This document shows positions 40,701-52,943 of a stretch of 64,000 nt of DNA, one piece after another. The stretch covers positions 95,370-159,369 of the forward strand of contig JAPYMA010003051.1 in the NCBI GenBank assembly GCA_035041965.1, written 5' to 3'. Within the stretch, counting starts at the first letter, position 1, and every line of letters begins with the position of its first letter. The stretch is from Anisakis pegreffii. Taxonomy: Eukaryota > Nematoda > Chromadorea > Rhabditida > Anisakidae. Below the pieces are notes generated by a model. It did no database searches and had not been told where the DNA came from. It saw only the letters and a list, made by a program, of their open reading frames with translations. The position numbers were made by a program, and so were the translations under genes.

Positions 40701-43433
40701 TCATACTCACTCGATGAAATATACATGGAAACACTGACCTGTTCGTTGATCGTGAGACGATTACACTCGTCAGTTTGACAAACACAATATCGAACATGCC
40801 CAGCATTCGTTATCGTACAACCGTCATGATCCACTCCATTACCGTACTCCTCCACTAGTGCTGTATGCGTGACGCACATTTTTTCAATTGCATTTTGTCC
40901 TTTAAGTAACGAAACTTTCAATTCAAGTCTTCAAATCCAAATTCAAATCTTTTCTCTTGATTAAAATCGATTCATCATGGAGATATTAAGTTCTCCAGGT
41001 CAAGATCAGCAGAACAGAACGTTCACCTCTATCAATATTAACATTACACACTAGAAAGTGCTCTAATCAGATAACTGATACTCCTTCCTGTTCATTGGAT
41101 TAACCTACCTCGTGCTATTAAAATTTGTCTTGTTAAGCAAAAATACTCTGGCTGGTCACTGCCACGAGTGGCTGAGCTTCGGCGATCGCATTCCACAACG
41201 ATTTGTTGCGCGCAGTCCGCTCGGCTATCTTCAAGATTGCCTTGAGCACATTGCATGCACTTCAGGGTCGATGGTGTGGTGCTGCTTCCTGAGAATTGTA
41301 AAATGACATGCTATAACTCTTATGGATTCGCTTATCCATGTGCGTAACATTGCACTGATGAACTGTACGTCTGTTTCACTTCTTCACTAATCGATAAGTG
41401 AAGAATTTAAATTGTCAAAATATAAATCTTCAATTCTGGAGTATTGCTAATGAACATATAGGTTTCGAGGTATGCCCTGTACCTGCATCGACTAGAAGAT
41501 GAGTTCCTTCACTAGCTGACAGTTCGCTGGCGGATCCACTTTGTGCATCCGGAACGCTCTGTATATTTTTGCGTACTTGATCATTTGCATGAGTATGGAT
41601 TGCTGGATGGCGTCTCAGCTGTTGCTGGCCGCCTTTAGCCGCTTCCATCTTGAAAGTGAACGAAATTTCAAATGTTTGATCTGCTTTAACTGATTAGATC
41701 AATGCATAAATGAACGAGCCGCAGATGATGTTTTGATAAATTCAAAAAACGTGGATGGGATTATAAGTACACCTGCTTAGATGAAAAAATGGCATTTTCA
41801 CGGAAAATTTGACAATTAATCGCTGGTAATCTACTGCCATCCGGCATAATTCAGAATTCATTTAGAGCGATAATCCACAATAATCCAAGATGATTACCAT
41901 TTTAGTGCAGTCAGATTTCTTTGTTAAACTAAATTTCATTGGCACACAATACATGATGTTCGTTTTTTAATAAGAAAATAGATTTTCACAACGATACTGC
42001 CGAAACATAACGCAGTGGACGGGATACAGTATATCGGGATACAGTATATCCTCACTCTGATTTTGTGTCATCATTTGAAATCTCGATTGCGCATTTCCGT
42101 TGGGAGCGCAATTATCCAAAGAAAACTACCTGTTCCAGTCCACTTTGATCTTCGTCGAACGCTGCTTTCTCATCAGTTTTTGCACGGTTTGGCATTTCAC
42201 TAGGAGTTGGCTTTAGAGATGTGCTTTCATTATTGTCAGAGTCTGAGAATAGCTCCGGATGTTCCTGAATGTTTCCCCAAAATCAGAAGTTCTCATCAGA
42301 TGAATATATCGGGTCAGTAGTTAAATGAACTTTTCAAGTTAATGACCTGAAGCTTATTTTATTGCTATTGCATAAAATGACCTTATTCATTCTAATATCG
42401 CATGAAACATTTACAATTGGTAACTTCGACGTTTCATTAGAAAGTTGCTGCTAACAGATGCTTGGGATCAACTCTGTTTCCGATACTGTGATGCTTTTCC
42501 ACCCTTATAATCATCATATTCAATTTTACATGCGATAGGGCTGCAGTACAGTCTTTTTGGATGACTATTCATTGTATCGGTCCGATTCGGGATGGAAATA
42601 TACAAATTCACTCTCAAAAATCATTTGCAAAAGCAGTGTTCACCTCTTCAAACGCAATGAATTGTTCTGCAATTGGTCTTTCATTGCATAAGTCGGTTCC
42701 ACACAAGCAATAGGCCAATTCTTGCGACTCGCTTTCAATCAGATCGCACTCCTCTTGCAGCCGGTAGTCTTTCTTGGGGAATGTCCGATAGTGATCCTGC
42801 TCACTGATGCATTCCTTCATTATTGTATACGTGTCTGAAAGTTTGATGTCTGTACAATTGAAAGGGAAGGAGGTAAGTGTATTGGCCAAATGGTTGACCA
42901 TCTATGGAAACGTTAAGATCACTTAAAGTGTCGAATATCTCAAGGCTTCAGGTAATTTCTGTTGTGCAATCTGCTGAGAGCTTTAAATAAAGCTTGATAT
43001 TATTAATCATAAGAATGAAATTGACCATGATAGTGTTGATAATATTCGATACGACAGTTTTCCTCATAACAATAATGACACTGATAACGATAGCAAGGTA
43101 TTCGATGATAGTCAGAGATTAATTTCTACACTAACTTAAGTCAAAAATCCGAAAACTTCCGTATTACTTCAATGGAGACTAACTAATTGGGTGACTTCAT
43201 CAGTTCATACAATCGACAAACATTGAACTGAGCGAATCCCTCGAAATCGAGCCAAAATCAAAGACAAAACCTACTATTTGGTGCTTTTTGCCGTGTTGTA
43301 CGACAAAATATAGGTTCGTCGGACTGGAAACGTTTCGCATAATTCGAGCAGTTGTATTCAAATTGAGCACTGCACTCGCCAAATTCGTCCAAATTGCCAT
43401 CACCACATATAAAACACTGTAATCCGATTGCAC
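37724..43433 (-). CDS. Three-module ten-cysteine (Ly6/uPAR-like or nematode ET-module) protein with GPI-like tail; signal-peptide exon not found
   Basis: Probable secreted or surface protein. Exons: 43275-43433, 42644-42834, 42130-42264, 41483-41648, 41109-41288, 40739-40899, 40433-40528, 40160-40307, 39643-39847, then less certain 39364-39472, 39067-39116, and terminal 37724-37988. Phases match at every junction, giving about 620 residues. Exon pairs 1+2, 5+6 and 8+9 each make a module with ten cysteines: Cx2C, Cx7C, C, then C, C, and finally CxCx4CN (CLCGTDLCN, CVCQTDECN, CICQGDHCN). Each module is cut by a phase-1 intron just after the fifth cysteine. Linker exons 3, 4, 7 and 10 are rich in Ser, Thr, Pro and acids. 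The last exon is Gln/Ser-rich and ends in a short hydrophobic stretch (LLHTAFVIFLFSAYIY) like a GPI-attachment signal. No signal peptide exon was recognised upstream. CxC near the end followed by CN suits the Ly6 fold or the nematode ET module; I cannot choose between them. It could also be two genes split at a linker, but the phase continuity argues against that. Confidence 0.78.
39560..39601. repeat. Short tandem repeat of GTTCCACATGGT
   Basis: Three copies, the second extended by TTGTGGT, just downstream of exon 9 of the cysteine-module gene, in its intron. Confidence 0.75.
42020..42049. repeat. 15-bp tandem duplication (CGGGATACAGTATAT)
   Basis: Two exact head-to-tail copies, in the intron after exon 3 of the cysteine-module gene. 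Confidence 0.85.
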
Positions 43434-43900
43434 CTGAATCCATATTTCTGTCATTTTATTTTGATCATTTCACTTTCGTTATTATTCTATTTCATCCTTT
43501 TGTGATGTGTTGCTTGCTTCAATGATCATGTTCCTATAGTAAATTATGGAATATGAATTAATCAAATGACGTAGATGATTTCAGACTGCAATTTTACACA
43601 TTTGATTATTTTTTCACGATTGTCATCATCAAAAAAGCAGTCGTGAACATTGCTTTATCATTTGATCAGCAAATAGCATAAGTTAGGAATTTTGTATGGA
43701 TACCCCCAATCACTTCCGCTTAAAATCAAGCTGATTAAATGATCAACTGAGGGAACGGCTGTTTTAGTCTTCAAAATGAACTGTTCAAACATCAGTAAAT
43801 GCGTTAATTCATGCGGATATTTAACTCCGACTGAGGCAGACCCATCATTGAATCTATTTTACTATTCGAGTAGATGGTAATATTCAACGATTAACTACCA

Positions 43901-44102
43901 ATGAAGATCGAACAGAAAAGGAAACAGCTACTTCCAAGAGATTCCGGAAGGAACATTAGATGTTCTAGTTGTCAGTCAGTCATTATAAGAACGATATCCA
44001 GTCTGGCAATCCAAGACAGACTCAATCCCTCTGCAGAGGAAACTGTCATGCCTCTCAAAAGGGCTTCTAGCCTGGATGGATCAGTATCAGTAAGCAGAAC
44101 TG
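43901..44102 (+). CDS. Candidate plus-strand exon with GTAAGG donor
   Basis: An ATG at 43901 opens 67 codons plus one base to a GTAAGG donor at 44103. The peptide is basic and Ser-rich (KQLLPRDSGRNIRCSSCQ, ending RASSLDGSVSVSRTG), GC-richer than the flanks. The antisense strand is also open across part of this DNA and has an acceptor-like TGTCAG, so it might instead be an upstream exon of the minus-strand cysteine-module gene. Unresolved. Confidence 0.3.
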
Positions 44103-47100
44103 GTAAGGTCATTCGTACAAACTGACATCATGTCTAAACATTTGACAACGTGTCCGGTCTATTCTTTGGCTCTGCATTGAGATATTCTTCTGATTTCTGA
44201 ATTGCGTCTGATGAGTTTTCATTCTAAACGCAGTGATTGCGTCTCCCAATGAACGATCAATTCGTTTCGTCATAGATCATACACGAGGATAATGTTCTGG
44301 CAGTGATATCGCATGTCACATGCATGCAAACTCAAACAAATGAGCAACATCCATAAAATAATGCATTTATGAGAGGAGTATCACAAGGATTAACCTATTT
44401 TACTTCAACGCACACACTAATACGGAATTACTATTTGACGGAACAAAAATCATTAGTCGTTGGGCTGATCGAAAATCCGCAAAAAAACTTCCACTTCAAT
44501 AGAATACAACGATGAATTGACTGTTCGTTGTAAGTGTTATTTCTTTTGAATCGCAACGATATAAGAGCATTTGAACTTTACAGAGCGATTTTAAGGGATA
44601 CGAATTAACGAGAAAATAGTTGGTGATAATGGGAGCTATTGAACTTAAGAAACACATTTTGAAACGTTCCAGTTTCCGGCCAAAAAAAATGGAGCAAAGA
44701 GGAACGAACGTTGGTTTTGCTTTGAAAATCTAAAACAGCGAATCGTTAATGTGGAAATATATTCACTAACAAATGGTATGGCTTACTGTTCAGTAGACAC
44801 GTCGTAAAAAGCAGACAAATCGGAATGATGTTAACGTTACTGACGCCCATTGTATTACTATTAGTATTCATGCTTGAATGTTGATTCTGAAATGTGTAGT
44901 ATTGTTCTTAATAATTGCGTTTATTATTGGTATGCACACCACTCAAATGCAAATTACGCAGTCACATGACAAATTTTAATACATACACAGTTAGTTTGCA
45001 TTCAACAACAACAACGGAAGAGTAGGCGATCAAAAACGACTTAATAAATCAGTATTGACGACTTAATCAGACGCAGTTATTTTTGTAAAAAATATCACAG
45101 AGCAATCAAATAACGAACGCATCGGCTTCGAATTAGCACAAATATTCTCACTGATTATCCACAAATGAACTCAATTGCATTTGAGATTAAACAAGCGATT
45201 TTACAGAAGTGTTGTTGATACAATGTGAATGAATACTTAACAGAACATACCCGTACAGTACAATAAATTATGTGAATAATTAATCGGATCGGCAACGATG
45301 AAAGCGAATGAGCAGTTAAATTAATTTACATGTCTATATGATACTACATGTGAACAGTAATTTAGATAATACATAGCGGATCTATGAAAAAATATCCGAA
45401 AAAGTATAGTTGGGATAAGTAAATGAGAAATATAAATATTAGTGTATCAGTGTTATCTGCTTGTTCACTATTGTAGGTCTATAAGGATTAATTGTGTCAA
45501 GAGGAGGTGCCATTCAACTCAACTCAAAAAGATCACTCGAACAAACACCACTGAAGCGATCATGCTTAGATCAGCCTCATCACGCATTCGTGCCATCACG
45601 ATGAGTGAGTGAGTGACTTAACAATCCAACTTGTACATGCTCCGAAACGAGGTCATTTTTTGGCAGATAACAAGGAGAGAACTTCAGTTCTGTTTGCTGT
45701 ACCAAAATGAATACTGATTCGGATATTCGATTAAGTTTTTCAAGTAAAAAATTCTGAAAAGAGATGTTTCCCATTTTTCTCATTCCTAAAGTCACACTGA
45801 CATCAATTCACGGGATCAGCAGTGAACTCTGATTGTCCTTCAAAAGAATGTTTGTCAATTTAGACGAGAAGTCTGCAAAAGAATGTTTCAAAAAGTCAAA
45901 TTTTTATTCTGAAAATAATTCAGCCAATCAGGCACCACTTAACGAAGACATGCAGCACCTCAAAAATATGACTCCATTTCACCGTGCAATGCCATTATGA
46001 TCTATTTTTGAGTGATCAACAACAACCTCGAAAGTTCAAATGAATCAGAAGAATTTGAACATTCTCATTAACTGGTCTACTGTAAGAAATTATATGTGAC
46101 TTCGCCTGCATGTCTAGAATAAATATCGATATTAATCCCCGCAAAACATATTCACTGACATCGTAAATGAATGTTTTTGACGAAAATTTTCATTTTCCAT
46201 TCATTTCCTTCAATCAAAGTTTTCACTTACTCACGCAAACTGTTCATTGAATCAAGTTGAATCAGCAAGACAACAGGCGATTTTCAGAAAATTTTATAAC
46301 AAATATAGAATCTTTGGTACAATCAATACGTGATAACAGTAGAGTTAGAACATCAACCATAAATATAAACACAAAACATCAACAGTGACACACGAAACAT
46401 TCTCAACGTATACGTATTGTGATGACTATCAAAAACACAATATAAATGCCGACATCTGATTTGAATAAATCGTAAGTTTGAGTGCTTCTTGCGGATAACC
46501 TTCTCCCTGATCATTAGTATTCATACGAAATATGTAAGTGAACACGTTTTAGATGATAAATCCAATAAATATGCCATGTTCCGATGAATGCTATAAAAAT
46601 AACCATCTTTTGTGAAGTGCAACAGTGATTCAATGAAGCTGGAGAAGTAAACTGCTTTCTGCCAAACCAATTCACTCATTACGAAGAATATGTCTGAATA
46701 ACCTACTACTGCCTATTAGAGTTACTAACTGAAACTAGCCAGCTGCTTCCAATTCATACATATGAAACGGACCAAATGCATAAATGAAACGTACAATAGA
46801 CTACTCAATGTAACAATACGACTAAGTCAAAATCGAAACCTATGTGGTTTCTGAACGTATGAAGAGTCTGATGAAATATATTGTGATGAATACTGGAATA
46901 TTTGAAGAGTTATTCAAGAAGTCTATTGTAGCATGGAAGAATACACCGGAAAGCATGACTAAATTTCCACATATTGGAACTTAGAAACATTTTAAAGAAA
47001 ATGTGATACTGGAAAAACTAGAATTCAATGTACCACACGGACGAAAACTCGACAAAAACAAACCAGACATTTTCTGACAATATAGATCAGATGATATCTA

Positions 47101-48015
47101 TAAGAACTTAGGTGAGTAGAAATGAGTTTGATTATACCATAAAAATATGACGGATGCAGATTAGGGTGAAGACAAATGAGGCGATTAATGCTACAATAGA
47201 CTTCTTGAGAAATGATGTATAAATAATGAAACATATGAAATACATGCACGGATTATTCATCCTTGATCGGTTCCATTCGGCAGAGTGCAGCTGGTGTCAG
47301 TTCAACTCAAATAACAACAACACTAAACACCCACAAACACGATAAATATTTCACAATGAAATGCATGAGACGTAAATGATTCTCTGTGAACAACTAACTA
47401 TCACATTGTAAAATGAATACCTCAAACAGCCACGACGCATACAGCTGATGCATCATGCATTCTTTAATTGAGTTCAATGCACCACAATAACAACTGACTT
47501 TAAATTATGGTCACAATCCCTTACCCGTCATAACTGAATAGCGTCCGTCACCTCAATTTGACCTAATTCTCGAAAGTCATCCGTTTCACATTCCGTCTCA
47601 TAAAGCAAACAAGACAGGATGACTATACAACACATAAATATGATATATTGGTCGTTATTTTCGTCGCCGTTCGTATTGTTATTTCAATTAAATTACTCTC
47701 TCTCTTCCTGCGCCTGTATCGTTACGCCTTAATTGAGTTCAGTTAAATGAACTAATACGACCCTGTCAGTGATACATAAGGATATAAACGGATATATATG
47801 ATGAACGAAAATCCTGCACGGATTTTTTAAAATCATATTACGCAGTTTGAAATTATACCATATCAATCAACACATTCTCTCAAATTTTGCACCGAGTATA
47901 GCGTCACACTTTCTTAAAATAACAATCAATAAACACATAACAATTTCACAATACTAGTTCGTGTGAACAGAAATCAAATCATCACACTGATTTTTTATTA
48001 TATGCCAAAGAAAGA
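44103..48015. other. No supported gene
   Basis: AT-rich with scattered short frames. It should contain the promoter and signal-peptide exon of the minus-strand cysteine-module gene, but I could not locate them. Confidence 0.45.
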
Positions 48016-51000
48016 TCACAATTTCGCCGATTCACCAATGCTATTAGCGAGCGATTGAGTTGGTGCCTTCAGATATCTCAACAAGGAACAAAGAGCCTGC
48101 GGCGTTACACCAGGTATCCTGAAATGAAACTGACGTTTCCACTAGATTAGATTAATAATAGATTACGTTTAATTATTAAGAGTATTATAATTTTCCAAGC
48201 GAAACACAGATAAACGAATATGACAAACCTTGAAGCAGCGGCAAGATTCTGTGGTCGCCAAATTTCAAATTTCTCTTTGCACTCAAATGATAGACCTTCA
48301 ATAGTGGCGTAATTGATATCCTGCGGGATCAGAGTGGCACATTCACGACGCACTTCATCCATCTGAAATTCATACTGATACCTTTAAAACTAGACCATAA
48401 AACAGACCCACTCAAATGATGCTCATCTTCAATTGACTCAGTCGCAAGCTCGTTCCTCACAACTCAGGCTAACACACAATCTAACTCGACTTCCCTCAGC
48501 TGCTTCGACATTTACTGACCAAAATCCGAATCGTTTCAGTATAACTGGCCATAAACAATAACCTTAGCCGTAAGACGTTGATGTTGCTGCATATAGATCC
48601 CCTCGTTTCGTATCCTTGTTATTATATCCTCATCATAGATGCAGTCTTTCAAATGAGTTGGGAATGCATTTGTCAGTTGAGCAATCGGTAGATCGAAACG
48701 ATACAACATTTCATAGGCACTCAATACTGAAACACTCATCTATACCACTACACTGCTATGGCAATTAATCAAAATCAGATGAATCAATCAAACTAAAGCA
48801 TCGGAAAAATACCGAATTAAAGTTTGCATTCCTCAATTCTAGAGAAAACGGAAGCATTAATTACTGTACTACCCAATAGACTCAGCTGTAAATGCCTCTG
48901 GAAACTACTCGGAATTTGCCATCGAACTCAACACCTTCGACACTTTGAAATCTTATTAGTTCAAACAAAAATGCAGTACCTTTCCCCGCGTGTTGATTTG
49001 TTTTGAAATTTGGTATACATTGCATCCATTTACTGAGAGGTAATTGCACTGATTTCAGCATGTTTACTGCTTCAGTTAGCCTCGATCGCATCGCACAGAA
49101 TCTAGAGAAGCGATTCTCGGATACGGCACCCATACGATACGCTCGCTCAGTCAATCGTATATCCGCATTATCTGGCCTACAAAAAAACAATGTTTACATA
49201 TTGAATCTTATCGTTAGTAATATTCGGAATGACTGAAGATGTAAAACGGTGAAAAAAACAGATAAACAACTCAATTAACAAGTCCGTAAAAATTTCTCAA
49301 AACAATTACTATTCTCTTCACAAAGGCGACGCATTCAAAAAGCATGAAATATTTATCAATTGAATAAAAAGCAAACGAAACTACACCTCACCTCAAATGA
49401 AGACGGAATTCAGCACGTGAAGTGAACATCCTATAAGGCTCATTGGTTCCTAAACTCGTCAAATCATCGATCAACACGCCAATGTATCCTTCCGTACGAT
49501 CAATTTTTAAGCACTCTTGGTTTCTGCTCAGAGCTGATGCATTGATACCGGCGACTACACCTGAAACCGTCAACGAATAACATCTCAAATTCCCGCAAAC
49601 TTTTCAACGAATCGAATTTGCTTACAACTTAGAATTCTCTATTCGAGACGAAGAAGTTTAGTAGCTAAAGCAATTAGTTAATATTAAATCTGCCTTGTGA
49701 TCTCAACTTAATACGACAGACTCAATGATGCTGAGACATTAAAAGTATCCATCCCAGATTCATCAACATCAAGTGTAAGAAACCTTGCGCTGCAGCCTCT
49801 TCGTATCCAGTAGTGCCGTTGATCTGTCCGGCTAACAGAAGACCCTTCACCAGTTTCGTTTCAAGATTTGGTTTCAACTGCTGCGGATTCACGAAGTCAT
49901 ATTCGACACCGTAGCCCGCCTGAGTTATCTCCACCCGCTCCAAGCCAGGAATCGCCCGCATAATTTCCAACTGCACATGTGGCTCAAATGTCATTGACAT
50001 TCCTTGCGGGTATATCAAGTCCGATTCGAGCCCTTCGTACTCCAGGAACATCTAAAAGAAACAATCAAATGTGTAATTAGTTGCGCGATTGAAAGAGATT
50101 CACAATTCGACTGATTTATTTCTCTTTCTCTCAGCTTTCAAGTTCCATATATTCTTACACACATTCAGACAGATTATATTTGCTCAATGTGATGCAAAAC
50201 CACTTCAGATGTGAAGATATACAAGTCTTCAGAAAATAAACATTCTCGAATCATAACTTGCCTTATGATACATATTGCCAAACTTGATAATTTTTGCCTC
50301 CAAAGAAGGACAATAACGTGGTCCATTGGCTTCACTTCGAATATATTCATTTTTATGGAAATTACTACGAACCAACTCAGCAACACGATCGTTTGTATAT
50401 GAGAGGAAGGTTGGTAACTAAAAGCATTATACTTCAGGGAATTAGAACTCAACAAACAGAAGAATATTTGCAACGAGACAATAATAATCAGTGGCCAACA
50501 AACCTGTTCTGAAGGCGAAAGCCAAACTTGATCGGTCAGGAACGAGAACGGAATCGGTTTCTGATCTGGTTGCATTGTCTGGAACTTACTGAAGTCGATG
50601 GTTTGCTTCAGTAAGCGTGGAGGGGTGCCCGTTCTAAGACGGCCCAGTTTGAAACCAAGTTTATCCAACGTTTTCGAGAGGGCTGTTGATGACTGAAATT
50701 TTATTCGACCCATATAAAGACCAATGCCGAGAACTGCACAAGTTTCTGAATCAATCAAAAAAGCAAACAATGCTTAATGGAAACTGCTGCATACGATTAG
50801 GAGAGGCTTAAAGATAATGAAAATGAAATAATCGAATCAATGTGAACAAACTTTTTCGCCGAATCGACCAGCAGCGTACTTCGTCATTCCTTGAAAGATT
50901 TGCCCGCCTAAGAAAGTGCCCGTTGTGATAACAACCGATTTCGATAACAGCATCTGAAAGCATTCTGAATAATTGAACATTTATAAATTCAATCCAGATA

Positions 51001-52325
51001 CCGTAATTTGTCCGCATATCTAATAATTCCATCACGAAAAATAGCCCATCTGTACAATCATGCGCATATTGAAAACTGATAAACCCCATTTATGTGAAGG
51101 CGAACAAAATGACAACATCTTCAATTGGATACTAAATGACTCGAAATTAAAGAATTCATAAGAACTCACCCGTCCATCTTCTAACAGTACACCACCAACA
51201 CATTTCGAATCATCTTTTGAATCGTTTTGAACAATAAGATCATCAACCGCACCTTCGATCACCTCTAAATTTGGTGTTCTTTCCAATATCTCCTGAAAAT
51301 GCAGCTCTTGAATGTCAACTGACATATGAGAATAACTTGAAGTAATATTGCTATGCCTGGGAATTTCCCTCAGATCCGTGAAAATAGTAATGGAACAATA
51401 ATGAAATAAAACAGGAGGATTGCGAAGCTCAAGGGCAATATATTTCTAGGAAATTGTTTTGGCAAACTGCAATTTCGGGCAAATATGATAAATAACAAAG
51501 CTCAAGTGGCTACCAACGTTTTGCATATGCCGTTTATAAAGTGACCGATCAATTTGTGCTCGAAGACCTATCACTGCTGGCCCTTGGGTGCGATTCAATG
51601 CTTGATAGGTAATCGCTGATTTATCACATATTCGACCACAGAGGCCATCCATTGCATCCACTTCCCTTATCAGATGCCCTGAATGACAATCGTGAATTCA
51701 AATTTTGCAAACAAATTCAGGCACCTCGATCCGAAGATGAAAGAAACAAATGATGGATGATGAGTTCTTCAGTAGATCAAAATGAACCAGACCAAACCTT
51801 ACCGAAAGGTCAATATGAGTATCTAAATGAGGAATTTTGGATATGAGAAAGGTCAATATGAGTATCTAAATGAGGAATTTTAAGCAGACTTAGTATCATG
51901 TTCACATTCACAGAGCTTTCAATGAAATCGTAACTATGTTGTAATTTGTAAGATCGGTTATCTCCACCACCACACAGCTTTACCAGATACGATGCATAAC
52001 TGGTTGATATTACTGGCAGAAAGCAAGTGATAAGGTCACGTAAACGGAATCAAAAACTAGAGATACCTTTGCCAATTCCTCCAAAACTAGGATTGCATGA
52101 CATTTCGCCGATTGTATCCTTTCGATGTGTCAATAGAACAGTTCGGGCACCGGTTCTCGCTGAAGCTGCGGCAGCTTCACAGCCAGCATGACCTCCACCA
52201 ACAACAATCACATCCCAACGGTGAGTGGAACAGCTCGCATGACGCTGATGACAACTTCGAATAATGCTCAAAACACTCGAATAACGATTGCAGATACTGA
52301 ATTTTGGGAGACTGTTTTGGATCAT
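48016..52325 (-). CDS. MTO1: MTO1 / GidA (MnmG) family mitochondrial tRNA uridine-modification enzyme, complete, 12 exons
   Basis: FAD-dependent large subunit that, with the MnmE/GTPBP3 GTPase, modifies the wobble uridine of mitochondrial tRNAs. Exons: 52067-52325, 51518-51678, 51170-51292, 50852-50953, 50504-50692, 50262-50417, 49784-50051, 49392-49560, 48980-49176, 48563-48726, 48229-48362, 48016-48118. All junctions keep frame, giving 675 codons including the TGA stop, the usual family length. Residues 1-37 contain Arg, Lys, Ser and no acid, consistent with a mitochondrial presequence. The dinucleotide fold GGGHAGCE is at 43-50. GidA signature 1 ([15 protein letters not shown]) is at about 310-324 and signature 2 ([17 protein letters not shown]) at about 404-420. 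The C-terminal helical region ends in the conserved RIPGVTP followed by a short tail. Intron 6 begins with GC (GCAAGT) rather than GT. Introns are 86-388 bp. C. elegans has a single homologue of this enzyme. Start chosen as the only ATG before the presequence-like stretch. Confidence 0.97.
51804..51881. repeat. 35-bp direct repeat in MTO1 intron 1
   Basis: GAAAGGTCAATATGAGTATC plus the following 15 bases occurs identically at 51804-51838 and 51847-51881 (period 43). A recent local duplication; no splice effect expected. Confidence 0.88.
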
Positions 52326-52943
52326 CCTTGATTGATTCAGTGATTCATCTGAATAAGTTTCACTGAAATGAAGACTTCATAAGCGAACGAACACGCATCG
52401 AGGAGAGCACTGTGGATGATTATGCGATTCGAGAAGTACACAGAGGTATTACGAAGTACCAGTGATTCAAGATCCTACTCGTGATAAATTTCATTTTTTG
52501 GTGACAATTGAAACGAAAAAATAAGCGAATGAACTTATCAGTTCAACTGCAATAAAAGCAGTGAAGCGTACGGAAAAATATTAGCATCAAATATAATCAA
52601 TAAGCCTTCAAATAACATCAATCAACATCAATACGATTTAAATATGTCGTAAATATAATGACTGTTCACGGCAATTGAATTCGAATTCAATCTGCAAACC
52701 GAATAAATATTGTATAAATGAAACCGTATTATATTCCGGATCTTTTATGCAGCGACATAATGAAACTGCACGTCTGCTACTCACAGATCGAAGAAAAGCT
52801 CGCTCATATTTTTACACCTTAATAATGCAAGCATCTTCGCATTGCCTCAATTGGTGGCTGACAATTTGAACGATTCAAATGACCATAATATTAAAAATGA
52901 ATAAAAACACGATTGCTTGTCAATGTCATAGACTTCAAAAACA
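52326..52943. other. Upstream region of MTO1
   Basis: About 620 bases between the MTO1 start codon and the tRNA-like array; presumably promoter and 5'UTR. No specific motif identified. Confidence 0.5.

Noticed and set aside
50174..50770. 198-codon minus-strand frame as a single exon
   Set aside because: It contains MTO1 exon 5 but runs through an intron; the family alignment requires splicing at 50504 and continuation in exon 6.
50808..51089. 93-codon minus-strand frame
   Set aside because: Wrong frame over MTO1 exon 4; the true exon 50852-50953 encodes TTGTFLGGQ in another frame.
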